A program made the translations under genes and the position numbers. Of a stretch of 64,000 bases of DNA, positions 25,301 through 37,493 are shown piece by piece. Numbering within the stretch: the stretch's first letter is position 1; the number at the start of each line of letters is the position of its first letter. The notes beneath the pieces are model-generated. The model made no database searches and was not told the origin of the DNA. It was given only the letters and a program-made list of their open reading frames with translations. Origin of the DNA: Icerya purchasi (Eukaryota; Arthropoda; Insecta; Hemiptera; Monophlebidae); the NCBI GenBank assembly GCA_039619475.1, contig CM077116.1:62001-126000 (forward strand), written 5' to 3'.

Positions 25301-26600
25301 TAAAAGTAAAAGTTACCCATCCATTTTGCTATTAATATTATTTTTCTGTTTATATTTAAATTTAATTTTTATAATTTGTTTGTTATATTTGTATTTGTTA
25401 TAACTTACTATATTCTATAATTAACAAACGGGATATTAAAAGATTCTTTATTAACTTCTGAATATTACTCCAGACTTATAGGATAATTACTACGAATTGT
25501 ATTACGGAACTGAATTTTGGTAGTATATAACTTAGATATAAGCGCATCTTTTAATTATTTATCGGTAATATTTCTCGTTTGTAATCAAGGTATACCTGTT
25601 AGTTTAAAGTTTATTTTATTAATTATAATTATTTAGAATAATGTGTTTACGATTAACAGCTCAAATTGACAATTTAGTCTTTAAAAACTTTATTTAATAA
25701 TTTTGTGTAATATGCATGTACGTATAACGAAAACAACGATTACTACATCTTATTAATATACGAATTCTTTGTCAAAAATAAATAATAACGATTTAAAGTA
25801 AATATAATATTTTCTTAAATTAAAATGTGCGTGACAAGGCACAGATAATGTAAATTAAAAATATAAATACTTTTTTGTTGTTACGATTAAAATCCAATGT
25901 TTATTGTCTGTTACAAATTGAAGTTGTTTAAACGTTACATTTTATGCTGAATTTTATGGTTTAAGTTTTTTAGTGAATCGAATATTTTTCAAATATTCAG
26001 TGATGTCTTTATTAAAGTTCAAGAACATCCATTTGTACAATAAAAATGTGTTGATATTCAGTTTTGTATATTATGGCGTTAACTTTTTTGTTTCTACTAT
26101 GTATGTAATAAACATAAAATATTAATAAAACAAACAAGTACATATGTATTCACCTACACATAAAATATTTCTCCTCGTGATATGATTTGAAACGATCTAA
26201 AAAATTACTTAAGTTAAATTTATATTTTAGAGTACGTTAGTTGAATGTTAATTTCATTTTTAGTATCGTGTAAAGGGATACCATAAATTAGTATTATTGT
26301 CAATTGAAAATAAACGCTTAAATTAATTAAGGTTAAAATATTCTTTTTATGATTTTATAACTGAAAAAATATTTTTCAAAAAGAAATGTTAGAATTAATT
26401 TATACGTGAATGTTACATTAATATTAGACCGCCGTAATTTTTATTTTTTTGTCTTTATCAAAAGTTTAAGTAAAGTATATTATGGAACAATTATTGGGAA
26501 TATTTATTTATCTTTTTTGATATTTAAGTAAGATTAAACAGTGCAATATGCTTCACTGTAAAGTTATTTGTTTATTTATTTTTTTTGAAAATATATATAT
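22384..26600. other. Long AT-rich non-coding stretch
   Basis: No confident gene. The 114-codon ORF at 23983 has a GDINSHGNFW phrase faintly like the APE endonuclease GDFNAH motif, but nothing else supports it. A small TA-rich microsatellite lies near 23735-23762. The section 24700-26600 is exceptionally AT-rich, with only short open frames. Confidence 0.45.
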
Positions 26601-26879
26601 TTATTAATATTTATACATTTCCTCATCGAGCTATATTATCGACGAGTTTTCTTACATCTAAATATGCCTACATTATACTACTTATATACTATACAATTTT
26701 ATCGTCGCGCAAATATTTTATTACAAACTTATCCTATTTTTCCTTATTTCTAACTTAGCTATATCTAATCTATTCTTTATTTTATTTATTCTTTTATTAT
26801 TTTATTTATTTATTTTGTTCCGTCTCTTTCTCTTTCCATTTTTTCACTTTTGTTTATTACTATTTCCGTACCCTCTTCT

Positions 26880-27325
26880 CTTATTTAATGCTTATTATTG
26901 TTCCTATATTTCCCTCTTTTCTTTTAACATTCCCTTTATTTTCCTTTTTTTTCACCCCAATTTTTTCCTCCTCTATTATTTCTTTAGGCGTTTTATTTAA
27001 CAACTGCGTTATAATGCATTTCTTCTTTCTTCCCCTTATCTTTGTTTTAGCTAACGGCAGTTTGTACAAATAGTTTTCTCTCAGCCCGTATTCTATTTTT
27101 ATTCTTTCTTCCAATTCTATTTCCTTCTCTGTCATTATGTATTCCCATATCTTTATGAATAAATACATCCCCCTAACGCTCAGTACGTCTTCTTTTTGTA
27201 TTATTTCACTTTCGGTCTCGTATTTGTGATCCGATATTAATTGCTAGCATTTTATTTGCAGTTTACTTATTTTCCCCATGTATGTTTTCCTAGCCATTCC
27301 CCAGGCTTGAATTCCATATCTAATT
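26880..27325 (-). pseudogene. CR1-group-like non-LTR RT C-terminal fragment
   Basis: From 27325 downward the translation reads IRYGIQAWGMA...YMGKISKLQIKC, one stop, then VLSVRGMYLFIKIWEYI and a Lys/Glu-rich tail to 26881. The order YGI.xWG, ..Q.K., then VL.v..LY matches the region following the RT thumb in CR1-group elements. The stop and low complexity at the end indicate decay. Its upstream half is replaced at 27325 by another element with a TTTA-repeat tail. Confidence 0.55.
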
Positions 27326-27326
27326 C

Positions 27327-27975
27327 TTTATTTATTTATTTAACAGCAGTACTTATTTCCTTTCGGCTATGACCACTTAATTTAACTTAACTAAAGATAA
27401 CGCATTAAATCCGTATAAATAAGGTACGTGCGTAGTTTACGAGTCGTAGGAATATCATCTCGGAGAACATCCTTTAAATCATCCGTAGGTATATCGCTCT
27501 GCACTCTACAATTTTCATATTTCTTACATTTTAGTAATAGGTGATGAATAGTTCTGGTTTCCTCACAGAGTTCGCAAATTGGAGGTTCACCATCTTTGAA
27601 GATATACGCATGCGTTAGCGGGGTATGGCCGATTCTAAGCCGGGCAAGTACTTTTTCATACATGCGACTTTCCTGTGCCGTCGTCCTCAGAGGATAAATG
27701 GTGCTTTTAACCATGCGCAATTTATTTGCTGTATCAGTGCTAATCCATATTTCATTCCATTTCCATAGTGCACAGTCCATAGTGATGGGGCGAATCTTTT
27801 CCCGTGATAGGTGCAGCAATTCGGCCACTCCAAGGTTCAGGTCTGCTAAATCTGCTCGAACCCTGGCTGCCATAGAGCTTGTACCTGAGAGGTCCATTAA
27901 CGCTAAATTTGGATGATTTATCCTCGTCAGTATTGTTGCTCCATAGTTTACCGTCAGCATCTGCCTTCGGATTTG
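27327..27975 (-). mobile_element. 5'-truncated I-group non-LTR 3' end with (TAAA)n tail
   Basis: The frame 27960-27391 covers the end of RNase H and the C-terminus: a TMDCALWKWNEIW-like linker, VLARLRIGHTPLTHAYI, then CELCEETRTIHHLLLKCKKY with the CX2C/H/C knuckle. The 3' tail on the minus strand is a TTAAATAAATAAATAAAG run at 27328-27342, abutting the CR1-like fragment, so this element appears to have inserted into that one. The frame is open over ~190 codons. Confidence 0.75.
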
Positions 27976-28500
27976 TAGTTTTTTTTTTCAATTTTATTTC
28001 ATTAAATTAAAGTAAATCGCGAATACGGAATTATACCAGTGTTTTAATGCTTCATAACGTTTAATTTATAATTATTATAATTATGCACAGTGTAGTTGGA
28101 AATACAAGTGGGGTTTGACAATAACAACAGGAAATCAAGGAAGTGCTGGTTTCCCTATTTTGTTTAAATTTAAAGGACAGCACTGAAAAACTTATCCTTT
28201 TAAGACTACAAACAGAAGCCTTGTTTTTACTTACATTCCTAGTTTTGATAAATTGTATTCTGCTTTTTTTCCCATAAAATTCTTTTTCCTACTTTACAAC
28301 TTCGGTAATTTTAATGAATTAAAGTCTGCATCGAAATCTTCCGGCCCCAGTCGAGTCCTATTTCGCTCTTAAAAACCTCTAAACAATCCTGTTGTTTCCT
28401 TCTCAACCATTTCAATTGTTTCTTTTCCAAGGGTATAATTCCATCTTCCTGGAATTTTTTTATCCTTGTTTCCATTACCTAAAAAATATTTTTCCTTGAG
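27976..28500. other. Non-coding or unrecognised
   Basis: A minus-strand segment near 28500-28380 looks weakly coding (WLRRKQQDCLEVFKSEIG) but I cannot place it in a family. It may be part of the neighbouring retrotransposon remains. Confidence 0.3.
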
Positions 28501-28504
28501 CCTT

Positions 28505-29640
28505 ATTTCCGTGCACCCTTCTTCTTCTTCATCCGCCTTCTTCGTTACGAAGGTTGACGATCAACACAGCAATGTCTTTTCTTGACATGGCAGATTTGAA
28601 CATTTCAATGGGCGAACAACGGAACCAGCGATGAAAATCCTTTGTTCACGAATTTTTGTGGACGCGCTTTCAATATTTTGCCCAAAAGCTTTCCTTCCAT
28701 AATGAGACGTAAAATCTCATATGTTTGGCCTCTCATGATGTGACCTAGATATCGTAGTTGCATTTCTTTAATCAAATATAATAATTCCTCGGGCGTTTAT
28801 TCATTCTTTCGAGAATTTCTTTATTAGTAATTTTTAGGATCTTCTGAATTTTCAGTATATGCGTATACGAATATAGTTCAAAGGCCTGTATACTTCTTTC
28901 TGAGGTAGCATCAAACGTCCAACTTTCGTTGCCATACAGTAAGACCGAGAAAACGTAGAACCTCAGAATTCTAATGCGTAGTTCAAGAAATTACCTTCTG
29001 CCGAGCAGGTTCCTCATTTTTATGAGCACTGCTCTCAATTGCTCTATTCGCGGATGGATTTCTTTCTTACAGTTGCAACTATCGTCGAGAAAGGTACCGA
29101 GATATTTAATTGGTTTGATCTGTTTTAGTGTTCCAGCTGCTTTTATCATTCATTATACAGATTTCTTAGAGAACACTATTTTGTTTTAGAGTCATTGATA
29201 GTAGTCCATAAACTTTGCTATGGTCTATAAATTTGTTCATAATTTTTTGTAATTCTTCCTGACTATCAGCTATAATCAGACATGGTCATTCGTATGTCGT
29301 ATATTATTTATTGTGACTCAATTTACCTTGACCATCCCGTCATTCTCATCAAGCTCTTCTCTGAATATTGCTTTTTGGGGCAAGTTAAGAACCTCCGCGT
29401 GGTGCCCCTGAAACGCGCTTTTCAAGAATAAAAGAACTTTCACCAAAAATTCAAGCTCGCGCGTACCAATTCTGCCGAAACCAGGACTTCGATTCCGTCC
29501 GAAAATAATTTTTCGGGTCAAGCGAAGAAGTCCATGGACGCGAAAAAAAATATTGCCTCTGCGCATAAATTGAAAAGCAGAGCAGACAGTACACATACCT
29601 GTCGAACTCCTTTTTTAATTTATATATGCCTCGATGTTAC
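28505..29640 (-). pseudogene. RTE-like reverse transcriptase fragment, interrupted
   Basis: Read from 29640 downward: KKGVRQVCVLSALLFNLCAE, a 177 bp interruption, AIFREELDENDG, then IRHTND where the family has IRYADD, then DDSNCKKEIHPRIEQLRAV, FSVLLYGNESWTFDATSERS, IQAFELYSYTHILKI and a decaying C-terminal part including YLGHIMRGQ-like codons near 28720. This order is that of the RTE-like endonuclease-RT proteins common in insects. Loss of the YADD tyrosine, several stops and the insertion make it inactive. Removing the insertion restores one continuous frame across the junction. Confidence 0.85.
29372..29548. mobile_element. 177 bp non-autonomous insertion with 8 bp target duplication
   Basis: AATATTGC occurs at 29364-29371 and again at 29549-29556, flanking 177 bp that have no counterpart in RTE-like RTs. 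The insertion starts TTTTTGGGGC and ends GCGAAAAAA, so the termini are only weakly inverted. Eight-base duplications are typical of hAT-type elements, so a decayed hAT MITE is likely. A short poly(A) retro-insertion is the alternative. Confidence 0.7.
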
Positions 29641-29880
29641 GTTTGTGCATCCTGTATCAGAAAATAAGCGCCTTATTTGTGTTTAGTGATTAATATATTT
29701 CGCTTTCGTCCTTGGATTAGTTCTTAAGTCTTTTTTTCCCCTCGGTTAAACAAATCTTGTATTCATAAAAATTACACTGTGGCTTCCTTTATTGGTGTTT
29801 CCCGTGTTTTTGATTCAGTTATTAAATCTAATGGATAAAGTGGCACGACAACAATTAACATTGCACTTCGATACACTTTT
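29641..29880. other. Unassigned DNA between two retrotransposon remnants
   Basis: No gene recognised. It may include decayed upstream RTE-like sequence. Confidence 0.3.
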
Positions 29881-31440
29881 ATTATTATTAATCTAACATC
29901 GATCGTTCGCTTCAAGAAACGTTTTTTGTGTGGTCTTCCTCAGTCCTTCTCTTTTCAGTGTCTGCACTATTAGTATTACTTCCCTTCCTTTAAACTCATT
30001 CCCCTTATTCTTTGCTGATGTTATGTCGCCTTTTTCCTCTTCCCACGATATTATTATAGAGCTCTTAATTCGTTTCTCATTTTATTAGAACACCTTCTTA
30101 CTTCAATTAAAGTTTGATTTCTCCTTCCAATTCGCCTTTATAATCTTTCTTCTGTTAGTCTATCCTTAAATAATACGTCTCTTTCTCGTGTTAATTGCTG
30201 CTGTTATCTTGGTATTGTCTATGACAGTGGTCTGTCTTTCTCCGAACATTTCAAATATCTTTTTTCCTTTTCTATCGAAAGGCTAAAACTGATGAAGTCC
30301 TGGTCACCAATTAATTGAGGTGGTGATCATCCGTCACACGTTCCAGATTTTACTACTGTTTTTATATTTATGCGTACGCTACTGATTCCGACTCCAATTC
30401 AAAATTCTTACCTTCGATTCTATCTTGGAACTTTTAAATCTTCTCCAAATCCAGCGATTCTTGTCGAACTTAATATGTTTATTCGCAGATTTTATTCGGG
30501 CTATCGCTTCTTTGCTAAATTACTTCCAGTCCATTCTCTAATCTCATTAATTTTCAGGAATTGGCGTTTTGTGCCTAGGAGGAAAATTCTTGTCTCTTAT
30601 TTCTCTCTGTCTAAGTACATTTTGGACTCACACAATTTCTTTTAATAGTGTTCCCTATCTCTTTTTTTTTTTTTGGTCTGGCTTTCATTTCACTTTAATA
30701 TGGTCTCTGTCATCTTTTCGGAGTATGTATTCTGCCACCACTTTCAAAATCTCTCTCTCAAGGCGTACTTAAACAGGAATTCCATAGCACTACTAATTCC
30801 CTTTTTCCTTCTCATGTAATCATTTTCACTGATGGTTCGATGGAGTCTACTAATGTTGGTGGTTCTTTTGTTCTTACAGATTTTAACTTTTCCGAATTTT
30901 TTTGTTTTCCTTCTTTCTGTTTCATATTTACGGTCGAGTTGATGGCTATTTACGTTTCGTTATTTTTATCTCCTCTAATCGCTTTTTTTCCTAATTTTCG
31001 ATTATTTCCGACTCCATGAGCTTCAGGCCATCTCTGTTCTCTCCTTCCTGATAATTTCTGTGATTTTATTATTCTCCGAATACGTTCATATTTTTTCTTT
31101 TCTCCATGTGATTCACATTTACTTTTTGCTGGTTCCTAGCGATTCTGGCATTTTTGGTAATGAGGCGGTTGATTCTTCGATTGGGGTTTCTGCTCCTTTT
31201 TCTTTCTTCTTCAAAAAAATACCATTTTCTAACCTTCTACTCCGATATAAGAATTTCCATTTCCGACTTTGGTCGAATGAATACGCTACCTCTGTTTCTA
31301 ATAAAATTATTTATTTCATCCGTCTGTCAGTCTGCCTTCCAATTCGTGATTCCTTTTGTTTCTGTTACTGTTTCCGTTACTCGTCCGAGTTTTTTCTTCG
31401 TTGTCTTTCGATTTTTTGATCATAACTGTGACTCTTTCCT
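29880..31440 (+). pseudogene. Family A I-like retrotransposon, old plus-strand copy
   Basis: In shifting frames the order is RFKKRFLCGLPQ near 29910 (RT motif B), YDSGLSFSEHFKYLFSFSIE near 30215, an RT thumb block ORF at 30370-30645 (LRFYLGTFKSSPNPAILVEL), FTDGSMESTNVGGSF near 30825 (RNase H first Asp), FAGS-like PGHSG remnant near 31130 and LLRYKNFHFRLWSNEYATSV near 31235. Each block parallels the intact family A element at 45753-51964. Stops and frameshifts are numerous and the C-terminus is deleted. Confidence 0.8.
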
Positions 31441-31697
31441 ATGTTTTATTTCGTTTGTTGCAAATTTATTAAAAGTCATTAAATTTCTCATCTACTAATT
31501 CCGTAATATTGTTTTAGAAAGTAATATGGTTACAGTTGCATGCACTTATAATAATATATTCAGTACTAGCTGTGAAGTTTCACCATGTATTCTATTTTTG
31601 CGAATTTAAACCTAGCATACTCGTAAATAAACTTTAAGTGTTCCCTGCTGGGGGCAATGTAAAGTGAACGCTATGGAAGTCTTTTGCGTTCTAATCT
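31441..31697. other. Non-coding; possible Helitron-like 3' end
   Basis: At 31565-31582 the sequence A-CTAGCTGTGAAGTTTCAC, read on the minus strand, gives a small GTGAA/TTCAC hairpin followed by AGCTAG and T. This parallels the 3' terminus of the Helitron at 3682. No matching TC 5' end was found. Confidence 0.25.
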
Positions 31698-32045
31698 TTT
31701 TTTTTTTTTTTTTTTTTTTACGAGTAGCTAATGCCTTTTAGGCTATTACTCGATTTGTGAATTATCTAAATATACTTAGAAATTTTTGTATTAATTATAA
31801 AGCCAGTAAGTTCTTGCAGGCAGTTTACATCCGGAATTTGTGTATTCAGCTGATTTCTGCGATGTTGGATGTATTTTTGGCAGGATACCACAATATGATG
31901 AACTGTTAGCGGCTCGCGGCACACCTCGCATATAGGCGGCGGCTGATCGTTCAGCAGGTACGAGTGAGTGATGGCAGTGTGGCCCAGGAATATTCTATTG
32001 ACTGTTGTTTCCAGCCTAGGAGATTGTAATTCATCGGGAAAAATG
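31698..32045 (-). mobile_element. I-group non-LTR 3' end with poly(A)
   Basis: The minus-strand translation from 32040 reads RIFLGHTAITHSYLLNDQ, PPPICEVCREPLTVHHIV, then SCQKYIQHRR and a tail, again the C-terminal CX2C/H/C knuckle. The T run at 31698-31721 is its poly(A) tail. It is severely 5'-truncated and abuts non-coding DNA on the right. It resembles the copy at 21750-22383 in protein but is a separate, diverged family. Confidence 0.75.
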
Positions 32046-34090
32046 TTTTTTGTTAATTGTATTTTAATTGTCCTAAATAATTTGAAATTTTTTTCTATAT
32101 AACGTTTATTTATTATTCTTTTAAACTATCTAACGTTGTATATTATATGTTAATAATTTTTTGGGTTTTTTTATAAATTGATTTATTACTTTTATAAAAA
32201 AGGTTTTTTATTGAAATTCCTTTTTTTTTAAAAAGCTTAAATCATCGAGTATTATGGTTTTTTTTTTTTTTGTGGCAAAAAGTCTATAGCGGGTTAGGTT
32301 TTAAAATTCTACACCTAGCCGTAGTGTAAACTGCAAGTTCGCAGAAAAATCTCACAGAACGTGTACAAAAAAATCGATAAATTATTATTTCTGCAGTTTT
32401 TTTTAGATTTCAAGAAATGCGACCTGTCCGAAAACATTAACATAATGGCAGAAAGGGCAATCTATAATTTTGTTTAAAGCTGAAGATTGGTTTTGTTTGA
32501 AAACGTTTCTTTGACATCTTTAATTGTGATCTCACTGTTTTGTTCTAGATATATATTTCTCAACAAACTGAGAACGAACCATAATAACGGTGCAACAGTT
32601 TCTCTTGAAAGTTTAACCGGAAGACGACTTTTTATTTTCTTTCCTTCGGTAGTCGGGTAATTTTCGCGGGGCAATTAATTCGATCTGTTAATATAATTTA
32701 TTTTAATTAATTTCACCGCATTTATTATCGGACGACGTGAATTTATGACCAGTTTCTTTTTCCTCGTTCTGTTACATCGATATCATTTATCTAAAACTTT
32801 CGAAAGTTAGATTATAACGCTGGCTGAATAATCTCGAAAACCGAAGCTAATTAGGGTACAGATTGAAGCTGCTTACCGGATGGAGATTATACCGAAAAGC
32901 AATTATGCAGGGTGTCGTCAGTCGACACGTACAAATACTCTCGAATTTGTCACCGAGTTCTTAAATGAACCAATTAGAGCACTCTAAATTCGTGCGCTGC
33001 ACTTACGTTCGTTATTTTTATCTTGTTACCGGGGTTTGTATCCTCCCGTTCGAAACACTGTTTTCCGTGTCATTCTGGTGCACGCCTAGATCCGGAAGAT
33101 GCAACCCTTCTCCTACATTAATTATCATGATAACACCCTTTGTATACAACTGAACGAGAAGTAGGAAGACGGGAAACAACAAATCAACTTTTCATTATGC
33201 AACGATGTAATTGCTACTAAAGATCAGAGTCCACTTGGCCGAGAAAAAGCGTTCTACGAAAAAAACACGTGAACAACGTGTAAGGTTTATTTTTAAATTT
33301 TACCCGCTAAGAGTCGGTCTCTCGGTTACATTTATTTGCAATTGAAATAATCTGATTGAAAGAGAGATTATTCTTCAATGAAATTTTTTACAAAAATCAC
33401 GTTTTCCGTCGTTGTTGCCGGGAAAATGCATTTTCTATCCAAGTTTACAATAACTGAAGTGGTTCATTTGAGCCAGACGTGCTACTTCTTCATCTGACGA
33501 AAGCATGTTAAAGGTCATTGTCCTACATTCGCCTTTTTTTTTTTTGTTCCAGATATATACATTGTTTTCTAGCACAATTCTTTAACTCGCGCGTATAAGA
33601 ATAAAATTATAAATAAACATAAATGTGCCAATGAAATTCATGCTATTCGAAAATATTATTTAAGCGATGAATCGGTATATTATACATATAAATGGTAATA
33701 TCATAAAAACTTCTGATGTTCAATAAACATGCTGCGTGCCGTTTAATCATTACCATTTTTAATTTTAAAATAATTTTGGCGGATACCAAAAACTTTATAT
33801 CTGCAGTAGTAATTTATTTTCCGATACTGTTATCATTAATATAGTACACATCAATTACTTTGTTATTTTTACGCCCGAGGAAAATAAGAAATATATATAA
33901 CTTGTGCATATATTAAATTCAGTTCATTTGTAACTTTTCAAATTCTTTTTTCCAAACGCCGTCGTACTTCATTAATTCGTCAAATTAGAGTAGAAAAAAT
34001 GTTATAAGTGAATTGAACGAAATCTTATCGACCATTATGTAATTTTTCGTAGCATATAAACGTCGCGGGTTTGTCAACGAAGAAATTAGC
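32046..34090. other. AT-rich non-coding DNA
   Basis: T runs occur near 32260 and 33535. The 66-codon minus ORF at 32474-32674 has a hydrophobic centre but no recognised family. No RNA gene or repeat was identified. Confidence 0.4.
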
Positions 34091-34094
34091 TCGA

Positions 34095-34680
34095 AAGGTG
34101 GGAAGGAGGAGAAAATAAAGTTCTATTTTCTTAAACGTTCAAGTATAGAGGATAACGATAATTCGAGGACAGGAATGACAGAAACAGAAAAAAATGAGGG
34201 AAAATAAGAAGCACTAGGAATACCGAGTTTTAGTCGAGAAGAGTAGAACGACGATTGTTTAGCGGAAAAGATCGAACATTCAAATAAAATATGAACCGAA
34301 TTACAAGGCGCGTATGTAAAAGGGGAATGAAAAGAACAAAGTGAAGAAGATGCCGATGGAAAAACGAGAAAATGATACAGGAAACAGACCATGCTTAAAA
34401 CGAATACGACAAATATGGCTCCGATTGTAGAACGTTCAAGAAAGGATGAGTCATTTAAGGAAAGAAAAACAATATTATGAGTTGAAAATGTGCCTAAAAA
34501 ACCTTAGTAGAAACGGAAGAACGAGCTAATGAATCCGTTATCTTATTGCCCCCAATGTCTAAATAGCCAGGAATCCGCAGGGATGAAGGAGGAAAGGTCA
34601 CGGGTGAGGGAGTGTATGGCAAGTATTACATATTATCGGAAGAGAAAGATGTAAGGTCACCTAAATCATACTACATGCAT
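34095..34680 (-). pseudogene. Family A I-like remnant, C-terminal part
   Basis: The minus-strand frame 34392-34123 carries VHILFECSIFSAKQSSFYSS and ends with a SLSSILER-like C-terminus, parallel to the family A C-terminus (DHVMFSCSS...EQASFYS...SDRVRI). Near 34560-34500 there is a decayed RNase H tail (PGYLDIGGN, ITDSLARSS). The RNase H to C-terminus spacer is deleted. Confidence 0.7.
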
Positions 34681-34682
34681 GT

Positions 34683-34882
34683 CCCATCGCATTATATCCC
34701 TTTCTAAATCTGGTCTGCTCTTTGTTGGCCGGATCAGCATAAAAATTTGTTAGCGGGCTCGTCGGTCTATAGCTTTCCAAAGTTATAAATATCTTTTGTT
34801 TCTTGCGTACACATAACAAATTAAGTCACCCGTACTTCTTGCAGGAATTTATTAAACAAAACGGATCATTTTTCTAAGACCT
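34683..34882. other. Unassigned DNA between two family A remnants
   Basis: Nothing recognised. Confidence 0.3.
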
Positions 34883-35810
34883 TTTTTTTTTCAAATTTTA
34901 ACTGGGTTTATCAGCAACGACATTAGCCAAAGGAATGAAAAGAAAGAGCAATAAATTTATAGTCTTATGCATTTAGGGACAGAAAATAAACTTTTCAAGG
35001 GCAGGAATAATCGAAACAAATAGAATATAAGAAGCGCCGATAGGGGTGTAGGGATATGAAGTTTTAACAGCGAAGAATAGAAGGACGATTGCTCAGCAGA
35101 GAAGGCCACACATTCAAATGAAATGTGATCAGCATCACAAGGAAAGTACATAGATAAGGGGGCGAAAAGGACAAAATGGAGTAGATGCAGATGAAAATCG
35201 AGAAAATGATGCAGGAAGGATGGTTAAAGCGAAGGCGACAAATAGCAGAGATTGTAGAGCGTTTAAGGGAGGGAAAGTATCGAGGGATGAAGTTGAAGAG
35301 ATCACTGAATAGAGAGATAAAAGGAGGCAGGATTAGAAAATGAAGAAGAATAGGAGTTGAGCCATAGTTTGGAATGGGCGGCTGAGAATAGAAGAGCAAT
35401 ATTATGAGCGGAAAAGGTGCCTCAAAATCTGCCACTGGAAATGGAAGAACGGGACAATGAATATCCACTAATTCATTACACTTAATGCCTAAATAGAAAT
35501 CCACAAAAGATCGATCTCGATCGAGCGGAGGAGGAAAAGATCATGGATGAGAAAGCGTATGAGAAGTATTACATAATCGGAAGAGGGAGCAGAAAGAGAA
35601 GATGAGATAGCCTGTAAAGTACCTTTAGAATCGAAATTATGAGCGCTTTATGGAAAACCAATTAATGAAGAAACAAAGAGAACAGCGTGTAGAATAGCGA
35701 CAGATTCCGCACAGAAAATTGAACGAAAGGAGGGAAGCTTAAAAGACCCGGAATGTAATTGAAGGCGGGACAAAAAAAGGGCAGAACTAACTCCGCTTTA
35801 GTGATGTGTG
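34883..35810 (-). pseudogene. Family A I-like remnant with 3' UTR
   Basis: A T run at 34883-34896 (the tail) is followed by a 3' UTR like that of the full-length element (ATTAGCC here, ATTGGCC there). The minus-strand blocks are FYSSLLKLHIPTP near 35060, ISFECVAFSAEQSS near 35110, SAICRLRFNHPS near 35240, and an RNase H end near 35480 (GIKCNELVDIH) where GIEGNELVD is expected. It lies in the same orientation as the remnant at 34095-34680, giving two partial copies in tandem. Confidence 0.75.
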
Positions 35811-37070
35811 TCTCACAACGTAGTAATTTAATTTTGTGCGCTATTCGGATCTGCAGCTTTATTGCTCCTAATTTCGCTTAATGGTTATTCTATCTCTTCT
35901 TTCGCTATTGGGGAGCATTGTTTCTGCTTGGTGGTCTATTTAAAAAACTCGATCTTTTATAATTTTCTCAATTTTTTTTTTTTTTTTCGACTGTATTACT
36001 TTTTCTACCTCTCAAGTTATCTGCATTGGTCCATAATTTAGTTTTCTTTTTAAAACAGCACGTTCTTATTATTTCTTATTGTTTTATTTATCCTTTTTGT
36101 TCATAATAGTCTATTAAATTCGCTTTCACTTTTTCTTCGGTGTTTCATTCAATTTAACGTATTTTATCTACGTCGTTCTTTTGTTATTTCTTTATATTTT
36201 AAGTATTTTTTTTTTTTTTTATCTGCTGCATAATTCTCTATTTATTTTTTTGGTAGCTGGAATAGTGAACTTTAAAGTTTTTGTTACTAACTAGTTTCAT
36301 TTTCATTTAATTTTTCCGATATTGTTTCCCTTATTTTTTTTTTTTTTGCTTTAATCCTTCTGGAGAAATTTTCGGTTATTCCTACGTTTTGTTTTTCTGA
36401 TTATTACTTTTAAGCGTATTTTTGCTCTCTGTACTACTATTATTATTATTATTATTATTTTATTTTTACTTATAAAAATTTAATGTGATCAGCGGTGGAA
36501 ACCATCCAATTAAATTTTGGATTCCTCCACTCTACATTGTACAATCATTAATCTTATCATAAAATACTATAATATTAATATAAATCGATATTGGACTGCT
36601 TCCTGTATTCCAATTCCTTTTTGGCCAATTTATTGAAAATATTCATTTTTTCCCGTACCAATTCATCACAGTCTTCCGCTATCTCTATATTTAGAATGTT
36701 ACATTCACTCAGGATATATGCTGTACATAGGGCTGCCACCTTTAAGAAAGAGCAGACCCGGAGATATCAAAAAGAACCATGAAAGGTGTATCAGTCAGGA
36801 AAGCTGCTGGTGGCGCGAAGAGCGGCAGCCCTCCGGTATGAGCGCCATAGGCGAAATTTTTTTGAACGATCAATAATAAGCATATTTCTGGCACTCAAAA
36901 TTTTCGGAAGTATTATTTATTGTTTCATACTGAAAATATTCCTAAAAATATTGTAGTTAGCTAAGTCAACATTCAATGAATTGCTTTTTCTGCTTTCCCT
37001 AGACAATATTAAAGGGCGGCCCTAAAGATTTCAGAATAATTATAAAAAAGGTACATGAAATATATAATAC
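35811..37070. other. T-rich non-coding DNA with a TTA microsatellite
   Basis: A (TTA)n run lies at 36438-36460. A GGGCTGCCACC segment at 36731 and GGTGGC...GGCAGCCC at 36811-36834 form an inverted pair ~100 bp apart, in a GC-richer patch. No protein family was recognised in the short ORFs. Confidence 0.4.
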
Positions 37071-37233
37071 ATTATATATATGTTATAAGTATAAATGAAA
37101 TGTCTATTGAACGGTTACTAATGTTATATTTTATTTTTTACACGAACATATATTATTCACAAATTCACAAATATAACATTGTTAAATACTAATTAATTAT
37201 GTTAAAATAAATCAAATCAAATAATTACAATAA

Positions 37234-37271
37234 TAGTCCGACCGGTTTCGTTAATACATATTCATGGACTA
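37234..37271 (-). ncRNA. Hammerhead-ribozyme-like remnant, left arm copy
   Basis: This is the inverted-repeat partner of the motif at 38870-38907, with the same stem I, GAAA, ACCGGT and missing CUGAUGA core. Confidence 0.35.
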
Positions 37272-37493
37272 ATTTGTTTTTTTTGTTGTATTTGTGTTAT
37301 GTCATTATTTATAGAATGATTCGATATGTTATAATAGTTAGTCTATGTGAATGTATAAAATTAATGGAATATTGATTGAAATATATTAAATTAAATAATG
37401 TGTATAAATAAATAAATATATAGTAACATAATAATAAATGTAAATTACTGAGTAAACTAAATATTAAACATATTTTATTTTTTATATATATTT

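Noticed and set aside
26815..27073. Plus-strand ORFs rich in Phe and Leu
   Set aside because: They are antisense to the CR1-like RT fragment, whose Lys/Glu-rich tail yields F/L-rich shadows.
32474..32674. 66-codon minus ORF with a hydrophobic centre as a possible exon
   Set aside because: No splice sites or recognised family. It is too short to support.
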